Shown here: positions 9,605 through 18,360 of the stretch, one piece after another
Layout of the letters: each line of letters starts with the position of its first letter
Position numbering within the stretch: position 1 is the first letter of the stretch
Assembly: GCA_016190625.1 (NCBI GenBank)
Contig: JACPQF010000109.1
Span: 1 to 41,438 of the forward strand
DNA length: 41,438 nt
Direction of reading: 5' to 3'
From: Chloroflexota bacterium
Lineage (GTDB): Bacteria > Chloroflexota > Dehalococcoidia > JACPQF01
Notes under the pieces: model-generated
What the model was told of the DNA's origin: nothing
What the model saw: the letters and a program-made list of their open reading frames with translations, nothing else
The model's database searches: none
Translations under genes and position numbers: made by a program

Positions 9605-11017
9605 CTACGCGCTCCGCGCCTTCCTCGGCGCGATATGAATGGCCTGGCCGTTGACGTCGAGCGCCGCTTCCATGCTGACTTCTGACAATGTGGGATGGGC
9701 GTGGATGGCCTGGGCCACGTCCTCCACCGTGCCTTCCATGCTGATGGCCAGCGCCGCCTCGGCGATCAACTCTGTCGCGTGGGGGCCGGCGATGGCGATG
9801 CCGAGAATCTCACCGTACTCCTTGTCGGCGATGACTTTGACGAACCCGTCACGCTCGCCGATACCGAGAGCCTTGCCATTGGCCGAGAATGGAAAGCGGC
9901 CCACGGTGAGGTCCCGGCCCTGCTCGCGAGCCATCGCCTCGGTCAGGCCCACCCCGGCTATCTCCGGCCTGGTGTAAATGCAGCGGGGGACGGCCTTGTA
10001 GTCCATAGTCGCCTCTCGACCAAGGGCGTTCTCCACGGCCACCATCCCCTCGTGGGAGGCCACGTGAGCCAGCATCATCTTGCCGACCACGTCCCCTATA
10101 GCGTATATTCCCGGCACGCTCGTTCGCATTCGCTCGTCGACGATGATCCGCCCGCGCTCGACGCGAATGCCGATCTTGTCTAGGCTCAAGCCCCTGGTGT
10201 TGGGGACGCGTCCCACGCCGACAAGAACCAGATCGGCTCTCACTTCCTGCTGCTTGTCCTTCGGCTGAAGGACGGTGACGACCTTCTCGCCTCCCTCCGT
10301 CCTCACCTCCTTGACCGAGCTGCCGAGGTGCTGCGTAATGCTGCGTCGTCGGAAGCTACGCTGCAAGACCTGGCTCAGGTCGGCGTCCTCCATGGGAATG
10401 AGGCGGTCCATTAGCTCGACAATGGTCACCTGGCTACCGAAGCGGTTGAACATGTCGCCAAACTCCACGCCGATAGCGCCCCCGCCGATAATGAGCAGCC
10501 GCTTGGGCAAACTCTTCAAGGCAACCGCCTGATTGCTGTTGATCACGCCTTCGGCGTCGAGGCCGGGTATGGGCAGAGTTGCCGGGACCGAGCCGGTGGC
10601 GATTACGATGTTCCGGGCCGATATTATTTCTTCTTGCCCGTTGGTGACCTTGACCTGCCCCGGGGCGACGATGTCTCCCGACCCCCTCACCAGGCGCACG
10701 CCATTGGCGACGAAGAGTGATTCCACGCCGCTGCGCAACTGGCGAACCACGCCGTCTTTGCGGCTCATGGCCTGAGAGAGGTCGAAGGTGTATCCCTGAA
10801 CGCTGACGCCAAAATCCTTCGCCTCGCTCAGGTGGGAGAGTATGTCAGCCGAGGCGAGCAGGGACTTGGTGGGAATGCAACCCCAGTTGAGGCAGGTTCC
10901 TCCCACGTCCGCTTTTTCGACCAGCGTGACCGTGGCGCCAAGCCTGGCCGCGTGGATGGCGGCCACGTAGCCCCCGGGCCCGCCGCCGATGATCACGATG
11001 TCTTGAGTCTCAGTCAT
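9605..11017 (-). CDS. lpdA: Dihydrolipoyl dehydrogenase (E3)
   Basis: IVIIGGGPGGYVAAIHAARLG; redox-active GGTCLNWGCIPTKSLL; C-terminal HAHPTLSEVSMEA. Start set at MTETQD rather than ORF-track 11083. Confidence 0.97.
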   Translation of the reverse strand: MTETQDIVIIGGGPGGYVAAIHAARLGATVTLVEKADVGGTCLNWGCIPTKSLLASADILSHLSEAKDFGVSVQGYTFDLSQAMSRKDGVVRQLRSGVESLFVANGVRLVRGSGDIVAPGQVKVTNGQEEIISARNIVIATGSVPATLPIPGLDAEGVINSNQAVALKSLPKRLLIIGGGAIGVEFGDMFNRFGSQVTIVELMDRLIPMEDADLSQVLQRSFRRRSITQHLGSSVKEVRTEGGEKVVTVLQPKDKQQEVRADLVLVGVGRVPNTRGLSLDKIGIRVERGRIIVDERMRTSVPGIYAIGDVVGKMMLAHVASHEGMVAVENALGREATMDYKAVPRCIYTRPEIAGVGLTEAMAREQGRDLTVGRFPFSANGKALGIGERDGFVKVIADKEYGEILGIAIAGPHATELIAEAALAISMEGTVEDVAQAIHAHPTLSEVSMEAALDVNGQAIHIAPRKARSA

Positions 11018-11085
11018 TGTTTTACCTCCATCTAAGGATCTATCGTCAGGTCGCCCTATCGTATCAATCGCAAGGGCGCCCAAAC

Positions 11086-11125
11086 CGTAGGGGCGAATCC
11101 TTCCGCGGAAGGATTCGCCCCTACG
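11086..11125. repeat. 40-bp perfect palindrome, CGTAGGGGCGAA family
   Basis: CGTAGGGGCGAATCCTTCCG|CGGAAGGATTCGCCCCTACG; 20-bp arms with no mismatch. Confidence 0.95.
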
Positions 11126-11159
11126 CGTGTCTAGATGACATCTCTTAGGCCGCTGTTGC

Positions 11160-12422
11160 CTAAACCAGGAGCGCCGAAGGACGCTCCAGCAAATGTTTTA
11201 TGGCCCGCAGGAATTTGGCGGCGGGAACGCCATCGGCGACCCGATGGTCCCAGGTAAGGCTTAGGTAGAACGTCGGTCTGACGGCCAGTTGCCCGCGGAC
11301 GACCGCCGGTCGCTCCTCCATCCCACCGACCCCAAGGATGGCGCTTTGGGGCGGATTGATAATAGGCGTGAAGGCCATCACGTCGAAGGCGCTGAGGTTC
11401 GACAGGGTGAAAGTGCCGCCGGTTACCTCGTCGAGCGTGAGAGTTCCCTCTTGCGCCTTCTCGGCCACGGCGGCAAGCGCTCTGCTAAGCTCGACCAGCG
11501 TGAGCTTGTCCGCCTCGTGAACCACCGGCACGATGAGCCCGTCCTCTAGCGGCACGGCAACGCCGAGGTTCACGCGCTCGAAAACCTTGATATCGTCTCC
11601 CTCAATGGTAGAGTTGAAGATGGGAAAGCTTACCAAGGCCCTGATCAGGGCAGCGACGATAAGATCGTTATGGGAAATCCGGACACCAATGCGCTTCGCC
11701 TCGGCCATGAGTTGGCGATGCAGGTCGGACAGCGCTGTGGCGTCCACATCGGTGATGATCGTGAGCTGAGCGCTGGTCTGGAGGCTCCGCACCATATGGT
11801 CGGCGATGGTCTTGCGCTTGCCGGTGAGAGTAATGGTCTTCGCCGTTTCGTCTCGATCATTACTTAGGCCTCTGGCTGCGTCGGCGAACCCCCGGACATC
11901 GTCCTCGACGATCCGCCCCCCCGGTCCGGTTCCTTTGATCCTCGTTAGATCGACGCCCAGTTCCAGCGCCAGCCGTTTGGCAATGGGCGACGCGATGACC
12001 CTGGCGCTAGGGTAGAGGGTAGAGGGTTGAGGGTTGAGGGACGGGGGATGAGGGAAGGGGGATAAGGGCTCAGGGGCGGGGCTTTCCCCTCTACCCCCTA
12101 CCCTATACCCTATACCCTCTACCCTGTACCCTCTACCCTCTGCCCCATACCCTCTGCCCTCTCCTATTAGTGAGTGGTATTCTTCCTGTGAGGCGGCGAC
12201 GAGGCCGCAGGTGCCGCCGCAGGGGACGACTGTGCCCTCCTGAGAAGCAATGCGGAGGATGCCCGGTCCGGGCGCCTCCACTTCGTAGACGACCTTCTCG
12301 GTCTCTATCTCTAGCACTGGCGTTCCCGCTTCGACCGGCTGCCCCTCTTCTTTGAGCCAGCGCTTGATGGTTCCTTCGACCATGGTCATGCCCAGCTTTG
12401 GCATGGCGATCTTAGCAGCCAT
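11160..12422 (-). CDS. Dihydrolipoamide acyltransferase (E2) of 2-oxoacid dehydrogenase complex
   Basis: Lipoyl domain (ETEKVVYEVEA), E3-binding region (ASPIAKRLALELGVDLTRIKGTGPGGRIVEDDV), catalytic LTWDHRVADGVPAAKFL. Confidence 0.96.
   Translation of the reverse strand: MAAKIAMPKLGMTMVEGTIKRWLKEEGQPVEAGTPVLEIETEKVVYEVEAPGPGILRIASQEGTVVPCGGTCGLVAASQEEYHSLIGEGRGYGAEGRGYRVEGIGYRVGGRGESPAPEPLSPFPHPPSLNPQPSTLYPSARVIASPIAKRLALELGVDLTRIKGTGPGGRIVEDDVRGFADAARGLSNDRDETAKTITLTGKRKTIADHMVRSLQTSAQLTIITDVDATALSDLHRQLMAEAKRIGVRISHNDLIVAALIRALVSFPIFNSTIEGDDIKVFERVNLGVAVPLEDGLIVPVVHEADKLTLVELSRALAAVAEKAQEGTLTLDEVTGGTFTLSNLSAFDVMAFTPIINPPQSAILGVGGMEERPAVVRGQLAVRPTFYLSLTWDHRVADGVPAAKFLRAIKHLLERPSALLV
12008..12168. 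repeat. Heptameric GGGTAGA/CCCTCTA hairpin repeat inside the E2 linker
   Basis: G-rich arm 12010-12040 (GGGTAGAGGGTAGAGGGTTGAGGGTTGAGGG) and C-rich arm ~12087-12160; encodes GRGYGAEGRGYRVEGIGYRVGGRGE...PSLNPQPSTLYP. Confidence 0.9.
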
Positions 12423-12456
12423 TCAGTTGTCTATCTCCCGTCTCATGAGCCAGTCC

Positions 12457-13443
12457 TCATTTTACCCTGACCGGCACGGTCTCTCTGGCCGCCGCCACGA
12501 TCTTGTTCCTGTCAGGCAAATAGGCTTTCTCGAGCACTGGTGCCATCGGCACCGGCGAGAAAGGCGCTCCCACCCTCTTTACCGGAGCATCGAGATAGTC
12601 GAAAGCTTCCTCCATGATGCTGGCGGCCACTTCGCCGCCGAAGCCGCCAAACTTCACGGCCTCGTGAACCACGACGGCCCGATGGGTCTTGGCCACGGAT
12701 CCTATGATGGTGTCGAGGTCGAGGGGAACGAGGGTCCGCAGGTCGACGACCTCGGCGCTGATCCCCGTTTCGGCGAGCATATCGGCGGCGGCCAGAGCCT
12801 CGTGCACCATCATGGAGGTGGCGATGAGGGTGACGTCCCTGCCCTCTCGCTTGACGTCCGCCTTGCCGAGTGGAATGGCATAGGCCTCCTCGGGCACGTC
12901 GCCGCGCAGGCGGTATAGCCGCTTGTGCTCGACGAACACCACGGGGTTGTCGTCGCGAATGGCGGATATGAGCAGACCTTTAGCGTCATAGGGCGTGGCA
13001 GGCATCACCACCTTGAGGCCGGGAACATGGGCAAACCAGGCCTCCACGCTCTGGGAATGCTGGGCGGCTATGCTAAAGCCGGCGCCGCAAGGGGTGCGAA
13101 TGACCAGCGGCACCGTGATGTTCCCCCCAAACATGTATCGCATCTTGGCGGCCTGATTAAAGATCTGGTCGAGGCAACAGCCGACGAAATCCATGAACAT
13201 GATCTCTACCACGGGTCGCAGGCCGGCGGCAGCGGCGCCGACGCCGAGGCCGACGATCGCCGCCTCGCTGATGGGACAGTCCACCGCTCGGTCGGGGCCA
13301 AACTCGCCGAGCAGGCCAGCGGTAACCCTAAAGGCACCATCGTCAAGGGCCACATCTTCCCCGGCTACGAAAACGGAGGAGTCGCGCCGCATCTCCGATC
13401 TTAGCGCTTCGTTTAGGGCCTTCGAGTAGCTCAACTGTCTCAT
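12457..13443 (-). CDS. 2-oxoacid dehydrogenase E1 component, beta subunit
   Basis: SYSKALNEALRSEMRRDSSVFVAGEDV; PISEAAIVGLGVGAAAAGLRPVVEIMFMDF. Confidence 0.96.
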   Translation of the reverse strand: MRQLSYSKALNEALRSEMRRDSSVFVAGEDVALDDGAFRVTAGLLGEFGPDRAVDCPISEAAIVGLGVGAAAAGLRPVVEIMFMDFVGCCLDQIFNQAAKMRYMFGGNITVPLVIRTPCGAGFSIAAQHSQSVEAWFAHVPGLKVVMPATPYDAKGLLISAIRDDNPVVFVEHKRLYRLRGDVPEEAYAIPLGKADVKREGRDVTLIATSMMVHEALAAADMLAETGISAEVVDLRTLVPLDLDTIIGSVAKTHRAVVVHEAVKFGGFGGEVAASIMEEAFDYLDAPVKRVGAPFSPVPMAPVLEKAYLPDRNKIVAAARETVPVRVK

Positions 13444-13504
13444 TTTCCGCTCCCTCCTTCATTCGTCGACCGCAGAATGGTTCCAGGCGCCCTTCAGGCG
13501 GGTC

Positions 13505-14476
13505 TCAGTTCCCGCTGGGGGCGTAGACGTCCTCCAACAGGGCCTCCAGGGAAGCCGAGGGACTCTCCTCGGCAAATCTGACGGCGCTTTCGATGGCACC
13601 GGCGACTTCCTGATCGATGCTATCTGCCTGCTCGCCGCTCATCACTCCCAATTCGATGAGTCTATCGCGAAGACGCGGGATGGGGTCCTTGAGCTTCCAG
13701 GCATCGACCTCTTCCTGGGTGCGGTAGCGGCCGGGGTCGCCGATCGAGTGTCCGTAATGGCGATAGGTCTTGCACTCGACGAGGCTTGGACCGAGACCGA
13801 CACGCGCCCGACCAATCGCCTCTCTTGCCGCTTTGTATACGGCAAAGACGTCGTTGCCGTCGACGATGGCGCCGGGTATGCCATAGGCTCTGGCGCGATC
13901 GGCGACGTCGACGATGGTCTGGTGGCGGGCCTGGCTGGTGGACACTGCGTAGCCGTTGTTCTCGCAAACGAAGATAACGGGCGCCTTGAGCACTGCGGCC
14001 AGATTGACGGCTTCATGAAAAGTTCCCTGGTTGGAGGCGCCATCGCCAAAAAAGGCCACTGCCACCGCGTCGCTCTTTCTATACTTGGCAGCAAATCCGG
14101 CGCCGACGGCGATCGGTAGCCCGGCGCCGACGATGCCGTTGGCCCCCAGAATACCAACGCCCAGGCTGGCGATGTGCATCGAGCCTCCCTTGCCCTTGCA
14201 GTAGCCGGTGGATTTAGCGAACAGCTCGGCCATCATCTTGTCCAGGTCGCCACCCTTGGCAATTAGGTGGCCGTGGCCACGATGGGTGGAGCTGACGTAG
14301 TCGGCTGGCCCCAAGTTAGCGCAGACGCCACAGGCGACAGCCTCTTCGCCAGCATAGAGATGAACCGTGCCAGGCAGCTTGCCCTCGAGCATCAACCTAG
14401 CTACCCGCGTTTCGAACTGTCTGATGGTCTGCATCTTGGTGTACATCCAGATTAGAGCATCGCGGTCGACGTCCAT
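13505..14476 (-). CDS. 2-oxoacid dehydrogenase E1 component, alpha subunit (TPP-dependent)
   Basis: KMQTIRQFETRV; TPP motif FFGDGASNQGTFHEAVNLAAV; ENNGYAVSTS; ECKTYRHYGHSIGDPGRYR. Confidence 0.96.
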   Translation of the reverse strand: MDVDRDALIWMYTKMQTIRQFETRVARLMLEGKLPGTVHLYAGEEAVACGVCANLGPADYVSSTHRGHGHLIAKGGDLDKMMAELFAKSTGYCKGKGGSMHIASLGVGILGANGIVGAGLPIAVGAGFAAKYRKSDAVAVAFFGDGASNQGTFHEAVNLAAVLKAPVIFVCENNGYAVSTSQARHQTIVDVADRARAYGIPGAIVDGNDVFAVYKAAREAIGRARVGLGPSLVECKTYRHYGHSIGDPGRYRTQEEVDAWKLKDPIPRLRDRLIELGVMSGEQADSIDQEVAGAIESAVRFAEESPSASLEALLEDVYAPSGN

Positions 14477-14553
14477 GATCTTCTCCTCCCGTCATCTCAC
14501 TCGCCTGCTCAGAGAATAACCGCTGCTGCGCCGCCGAAGAGGCCCTCGACGGC

Positions 14554-14964
14554 CTAGCCCCCTGGCTTGAACTTGGGTATGGTTACCTCGTCGCTCAGCT
14601 TCTCGAAGGTCACCTCGAGGGGCATGTCCACGCTAAGCGCGGAGTTGGGGCAGTCTACCACATTGCTGACTATTCTGATTCCCTGCTCCAGCTCCACGGT
14701 GGCTACGTTATAGGGCACTTTGTCGGTGAAGCCCGGATGGTAAACCTGATGCATTATGGCGAACGAATAGAGCTTTCCTTTCCCGCTGACCTTGGCCCAT
14801 TCGATGTCGTTGTTGAGGCAGACATCACAGCGCAGCTTTACGGGCCACATGAAGGACCCGCAGGTCTTGCATCGCTGGAGCACCAGCTCGTGTCGCTTCG
14901 CCCCTTCATAGAAGGGCATCGATTTCTCGTCGGGAACCGGCATCGGTAGCTTGGAATCGGCCAT
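14554..14964 (-). CDS. Zn-ribbon / OB-fold (DUF35) acyl-CoA-associated protein
   Basis: HELVLQRCKTCGSFMWPVKLRCDVCLNNDIEWAKVSGKGKLYSFAIMHQVYHPGF. Confidence 0.92.
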   Translation of the reverse strand: MADSKLPMPVPDEKSMPFYEGAKRHELVLQRCKTCGSFMWPVKLRCDVCLNNDIEWAKVSGKGKLYSFAIMHQVYHPGFTDKVPYNVATVELEQGIRIVSNVVDCPNSALSVDMPLEVTFEKLSDEVTIPKFKPGG

Positions 14965-15067
14965 GTTTTATCACCTCTGTAGCGGTTACCTGCGAACAAA
15001 ATTCGCAGGCTAATATTATTGCTATCCTGCGGATCTTAGCGGCAGGCAGCGTTTGCCAGACGAGCCA

Positions 15068-15345
15068 CTAAGACGGCTGGGTGCTTAAAATCAGGGTGGA
15101 ATGATAGGCGAGAACGCCGCCGTTACCGGACACGAGAACAAGGGCGTGTTTGGGCACCTGCCTCTCGCCCCCCTGGCCGCGGGTCTGGATGACGCCCTCC
15201 GATAGAGGCGTCATGCCCATCATGTAATAGGCGGAAAGCTCACCGCCGCCGGTGTTAGTAGGCAGGGACCCGCCGGGGCCGAGCTTGCCATCTTCGACGA
15301 ACGGCCCACCCTCGCCCTTCGGGCAATAGCCATAGTCCTCGAGCG
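15068..15345 (-). pseudogene. Thiolase / lipid-transfer-protein C-terminal remnant
   Basis: LEDYGYCPKGEGGPFVEDGKLGPGGSLPTNTGGGELSAYYMMGMTPLSEGVIQTRGQGGERQVPKHALVLVSGNGG is thiolase C-terminal; the upstream part of the ORF (to 15550) is not thiolase-like. Confidence 0.75.
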
Positions 15346-15782
15346 TGACCAGACCTGCTTGCGCGGGTTTTCTTGTCGTCTCGTGTTCTATCGAAACCAT
15401 GCCCCACTGTGCCAGCTTCACGGGCATTGTCAAGGCTTCAGCCAGTTGCAGCCAATTTGTCGGCCACCGCAGTGTTGAAATGATAGCACCAGTGGAGACC
15501 AAAGTCAACGCGTTTCCCCTGGCAGGTGCGAGCCGTCGGCTCCCAGGCAACCTCTTCTAGCAAGGTGCTCCTTGCCATGGTCGGCAGATTGATCTAATCG
15601 GCTTGTTGTGCTATTGTAGTGATGCACCGGCTCGACTAGCCTAGGCAGGGTCCGGCCAGGCGGGACAGGGCGAAAGGCCGGAACGGCCGAGAGGGAACAT
15701 GCTGAGAAAATGGAGCCGCTCGCCCGATAACAAGTTAGCTTCGATTCCCCCTTCTCCTCCTGCCCTGTCCGCATTTAGCAGT

Positions 15783-16232
15783 CTAGGCGCCGACAGCCCT
15801 TACCAAGAGGACGGGCGTAGTTGCGTGGCGGAGCACCCTTTCGGCAACGCTGCCGTACACCCAGCGGCTGATTCCGGACCGGCCATGAGTTGCCATAGCA
15901 ATGATGCGCACGCCGGCGTCCTTGGCATAGTCGATGATCAACTCCGCCGGACTGCCGATCTGGACTTCCTGGGAGATCCATTTGACTCCCTTAGCCCTAA
16001 GTCTTTCGGCGACCTCGCCAAGATAGGTGTTGGCCTGAGCCAGAGCGCTGTCGATGGCGGCGTCGACCGAAATGATCTGACGACCCATATCGTCGGTCAC
16101 CCCCTGGGGGTGGGCGATCGCCCGGAAGAGAATGACCTCCGAGTCAAACGCATGCGCCAGTAGTTCGACATGGGGAAGGACCACTTCTGCCGTAGAAGAG
16201 CCGTCGAGCGGAACTAACAGCTTGCTATACAC
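15783..16232 (-). CDS. Universal stress protein, UspA family
   Basis: YSKLLVPLDGSSTAEVVLPHVE; ATHGRSGISRWVYGSVAERVLRHATTPVLLVR. GTG start at 16232 with GGGAGG upstream; the ATG at 16292 lies within the -35 element. Confidence 0.93.
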   Translation of the reverse strand: MYSKLLVPLDGSSTAEVVLPHVELLAHAFDSEVILFRAIAHPQGVTDDMGRQIISVDAAIDSALAQANTYLGEVAERLRAKGVKWISQEVQIGSPAELIIDYAKDAGVRIIAMATHGRSGISRWVYGSVAERVLRHATTPVLLVRAVGA

Positions 16233-16263
16233 GTGGCTAACCTCCCTGAAATTGATAGACGCT

Positions 16264-16292
16264 ATACTAGCGCTCGCGGCCCAGGTTGTCAA
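16264..16292 (-). promoter_or_regulatory. Sigma70-type promoter for uspA-like gene
   Basis: Minus strand: TTGACA - 17 nt - TAGTAT, about 32 nt upstream of the GTG start. Confidence 0.75.
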
Positions 16293-16517
16293 GCAGATAG
16301 TAGTAGCCGTGAGCGGTCAGCTTTCAGAGGCCAGCGGTCCCACGGACTAGAGAGCCGCAGCTAGTCGACTCCTTGAGTTGGGGCACCCGCCCTGTGGCTG
16401 GAGGGCGGGCAACCTGTGCCGGCGCGCAGGCTACGACAAGGTCATTCGGCGCGTTCGAGAGGTAGCCTGAAGGTCTTGCAGGAGTCGAACAGAACGAAGG
16501 AGGAGGCGAGAGCATGA

Positions 16518-17884
16518 CGGGAGCAGAAGAAAAGGACTCGGCTGTCCTTCCCGGAAGGAACTCAGGATGGGAGGCTGACGGCAGTGGTGGCCGAGACCAT
16601 AGTTGAAGCCGGCGCTTTCCCGGGCGGGTCGCCCGGCATCGCCAGGTGCATGTTCGGCCCCTACGACGTGCCCAACGGGCAGATCGACTTCTATGCGGTA
16701 GTATCAAACAAGCCGAAGTCCGGCGGCTTTCGCGCCCCAGGCTCGACGCAGGCAACCTTCGCACAAGAGATGGTGATCGACGAGATCTGCGCGAGGACCG
16801 GCATGGAGCCGATGGAGTTCCGATTGAAAAACGCGGCCAAAGCGGGCACAAGGAGTCTGCCCGGCCCGGTGTTCGGCAAGATCGGCTTTGTAGAAACCAT
16901 GGAGGCAGCTTTGGCGCACGAGCACTATCGGGCGCCGCTAGGCGGCCCGAACCGGGGACGTGGCGTGGCCGTGGGCCACTGGCCGAACCACGGGGGAGCG
17001 TCGAGTTGCAACCTAAGCGTGAACGGAGACGGGACGGTCTCCCTGGCAACTGGTTCTGTCGACCTGTCCGGTACCCGGCTGACATTAGCCATGGAAGTTG
17101 CCGAGACCTTGGGCATCGACCTGAATGATGTACACTGCGATGTGGCCGACACCAGCTCGGTTGGCTACACCTACCTCGCCGGCGGTAGCCGCACCGTGTT
17201 CGCCACCGGCATCGCGGCGATACAGGCTGCCCAGGAGGCGATTTGCCGGATGAAGGCCCGGGCGGCCCTTGTTTGGCAGGTCGCCGCCGAGACGGTAACC
17301 TATGCCGACGGCGTGTTCACGAGCGCCGACCCTGCCTCAGGAGCGATCAAGCGACTCACCTTCAAAGAGGTAGCCGCCAAGCTGGCCACGACCGGCGGGC
17401 CTATCTCCGTTTCGTCGACCGTCATTCCCCAGGGTGTAGGCCCGACCGTGGGGGCGCATATCGTCGACGTCGAGTGGACCCGGAGACGGGCAAGGTTCAG
17501 ATTCTGCGCTACACGGCGATTCAGGATGCCGGCAAGGCCATCCATCCGAGCCTGGTGGAGAGCCAGATGCACGGCGGCGTAGCGCAGGGGGTCGGCTTCG
17601 CGTTGTGGGAAGGATACCAGTACGACGAGCGGGGCAGACTGCTGAACACGACCTTGCTCGACTGTAAGATGCCCACCGCCTACGACCTACCGCTGATCGA
17701 GACCGTGATGGTCGAAGTGCCAAATCCCGGACATCCTTTCGGCGTGCGCGGCGTGGGTGAGATACCCTTCGTGGTTCCGCCTGCTGCCCTGGCCCTGGCC
17801 ATCCACCGGGCCACCGGCGTGCGGCTGCGAGAGCTACCGATGACGCCAGCCCGGATTCTGCAGGGGATGGGGGCTATCTCTTGA
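16518..17884 (+). pseudogene. Xanthine dehydrogenase / aldehyde oxidase-type molybdopterin-binding subunit, N-terminally truncated and frameshifted
   Basis: SGGFRAPGSTQATFAQEMVIDEICARTGMEPMEFRLKNA; frame changes near 17472 (apparent loss of one G in GTCGAGGTGGAC), then DPETGKVQILRYTAIQDAGKAIHPSLVESQMHGGVAQGVGFAL...GVRGVGEIPFVVPPAALALAIHRATG. First several hundred residues absent. Confidence 0.88.
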
Positions 17885-18040
17885 TGATACCGGGCCGCTA
17901 TTGTCGGGTCTGGTGTTGCCGCCCAGCATCTGCTGGCCGCAAGCTTGTCCTGCAGGCCGGTGGCGCGATCTACGGCAGCCACAGCTCCCGTCATCCTGCC
18001 TCGATGTCGCAGAGGACCGGCTCACTAATCAGAGGAGGAC

Positions 18041-18358
18041 GTGAAGATGCTTGACCTCTATCGAGAGATCGCCCGCCGGCGCGCTGCGGGCGAAACCGTC
18101 GCCCTGGCCACGGTGATCAAAGTTAGGGGATCAACCCCACGGGAGCCCGGGGCGAAAATGGTGGTCACAGCCGACGGGCGCATCTTCGGCACCATCGGCG
18201 GCGGCTGCGGCGAAGGCGAGGTCCGGCAGGCCGCCCTCGAGGTTATAAGTTCCCGCCAGCCGCGAATGGTGCACGTGGATCTTACCGCCGACACCGAATC
18301 GGTTACCGGCGCCATCTGCGGTGGCACCATGGAAGTCCTCGTCGAGCCCGTCGCCTAG
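18041..18358 (+). CDS. XdhC/CoxI family protein (short, single domain)
   Basis: ATVIKVRGSTPREPGAKMVVTADGRIFGTIGGGCGEGEVRQAALEVI is the XdhC_CoxI N-terminal domain. Confidence 0.88.
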   Translation: MKMLDLYREIARRRAAGETVALATVIKVRGSTPREPGAKMVVTADGRIFGTIGGGCGEGEVRQAALEVISSRQPRMVHVDLTADTESVTGAICGGTMEVLVEPVA

Positions 18359-18360
18359 CC

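Noticed and set aside
9695-10183. Antisense ORFs over lpdA, E2, E1 and epimerase genes (e.g. 9695..10183, 12352..12918, 12925..13404, 18577..19350)
   Set aside because: Fully overlap strongly supported enzymes on the other strand and show no family motifs.
12008-12168. CRISPR array or telomere-like end
   Set aside because: Heptads are contiguous with no unique spacers, no cas genes are present, and the array is inside an intact ORF, so neither fits.
9605-14476. Assigning the E1-E3 operon specifically as acetoin dehydrogenase (aco) or pyruvate dehydrogenase (pdh)
   Set aside because: Subunit families are clear but substrate specificity cannot be decided from motifs alone.
16386-16409. CCCGCCCT-N8-AGGGCGGG hairpin upstream of the hydroxylase pseudogene
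   Set aside because: Short 8-bp stem in GC-rich DNA without a T-tract; not distinguishable from chance here.
16324-17085. 253-aa minus-strand ORF
   Set aside because: Arg/Ser/Pro-rich, antisense to recognisable molybdopterin hydroxylase sequence.
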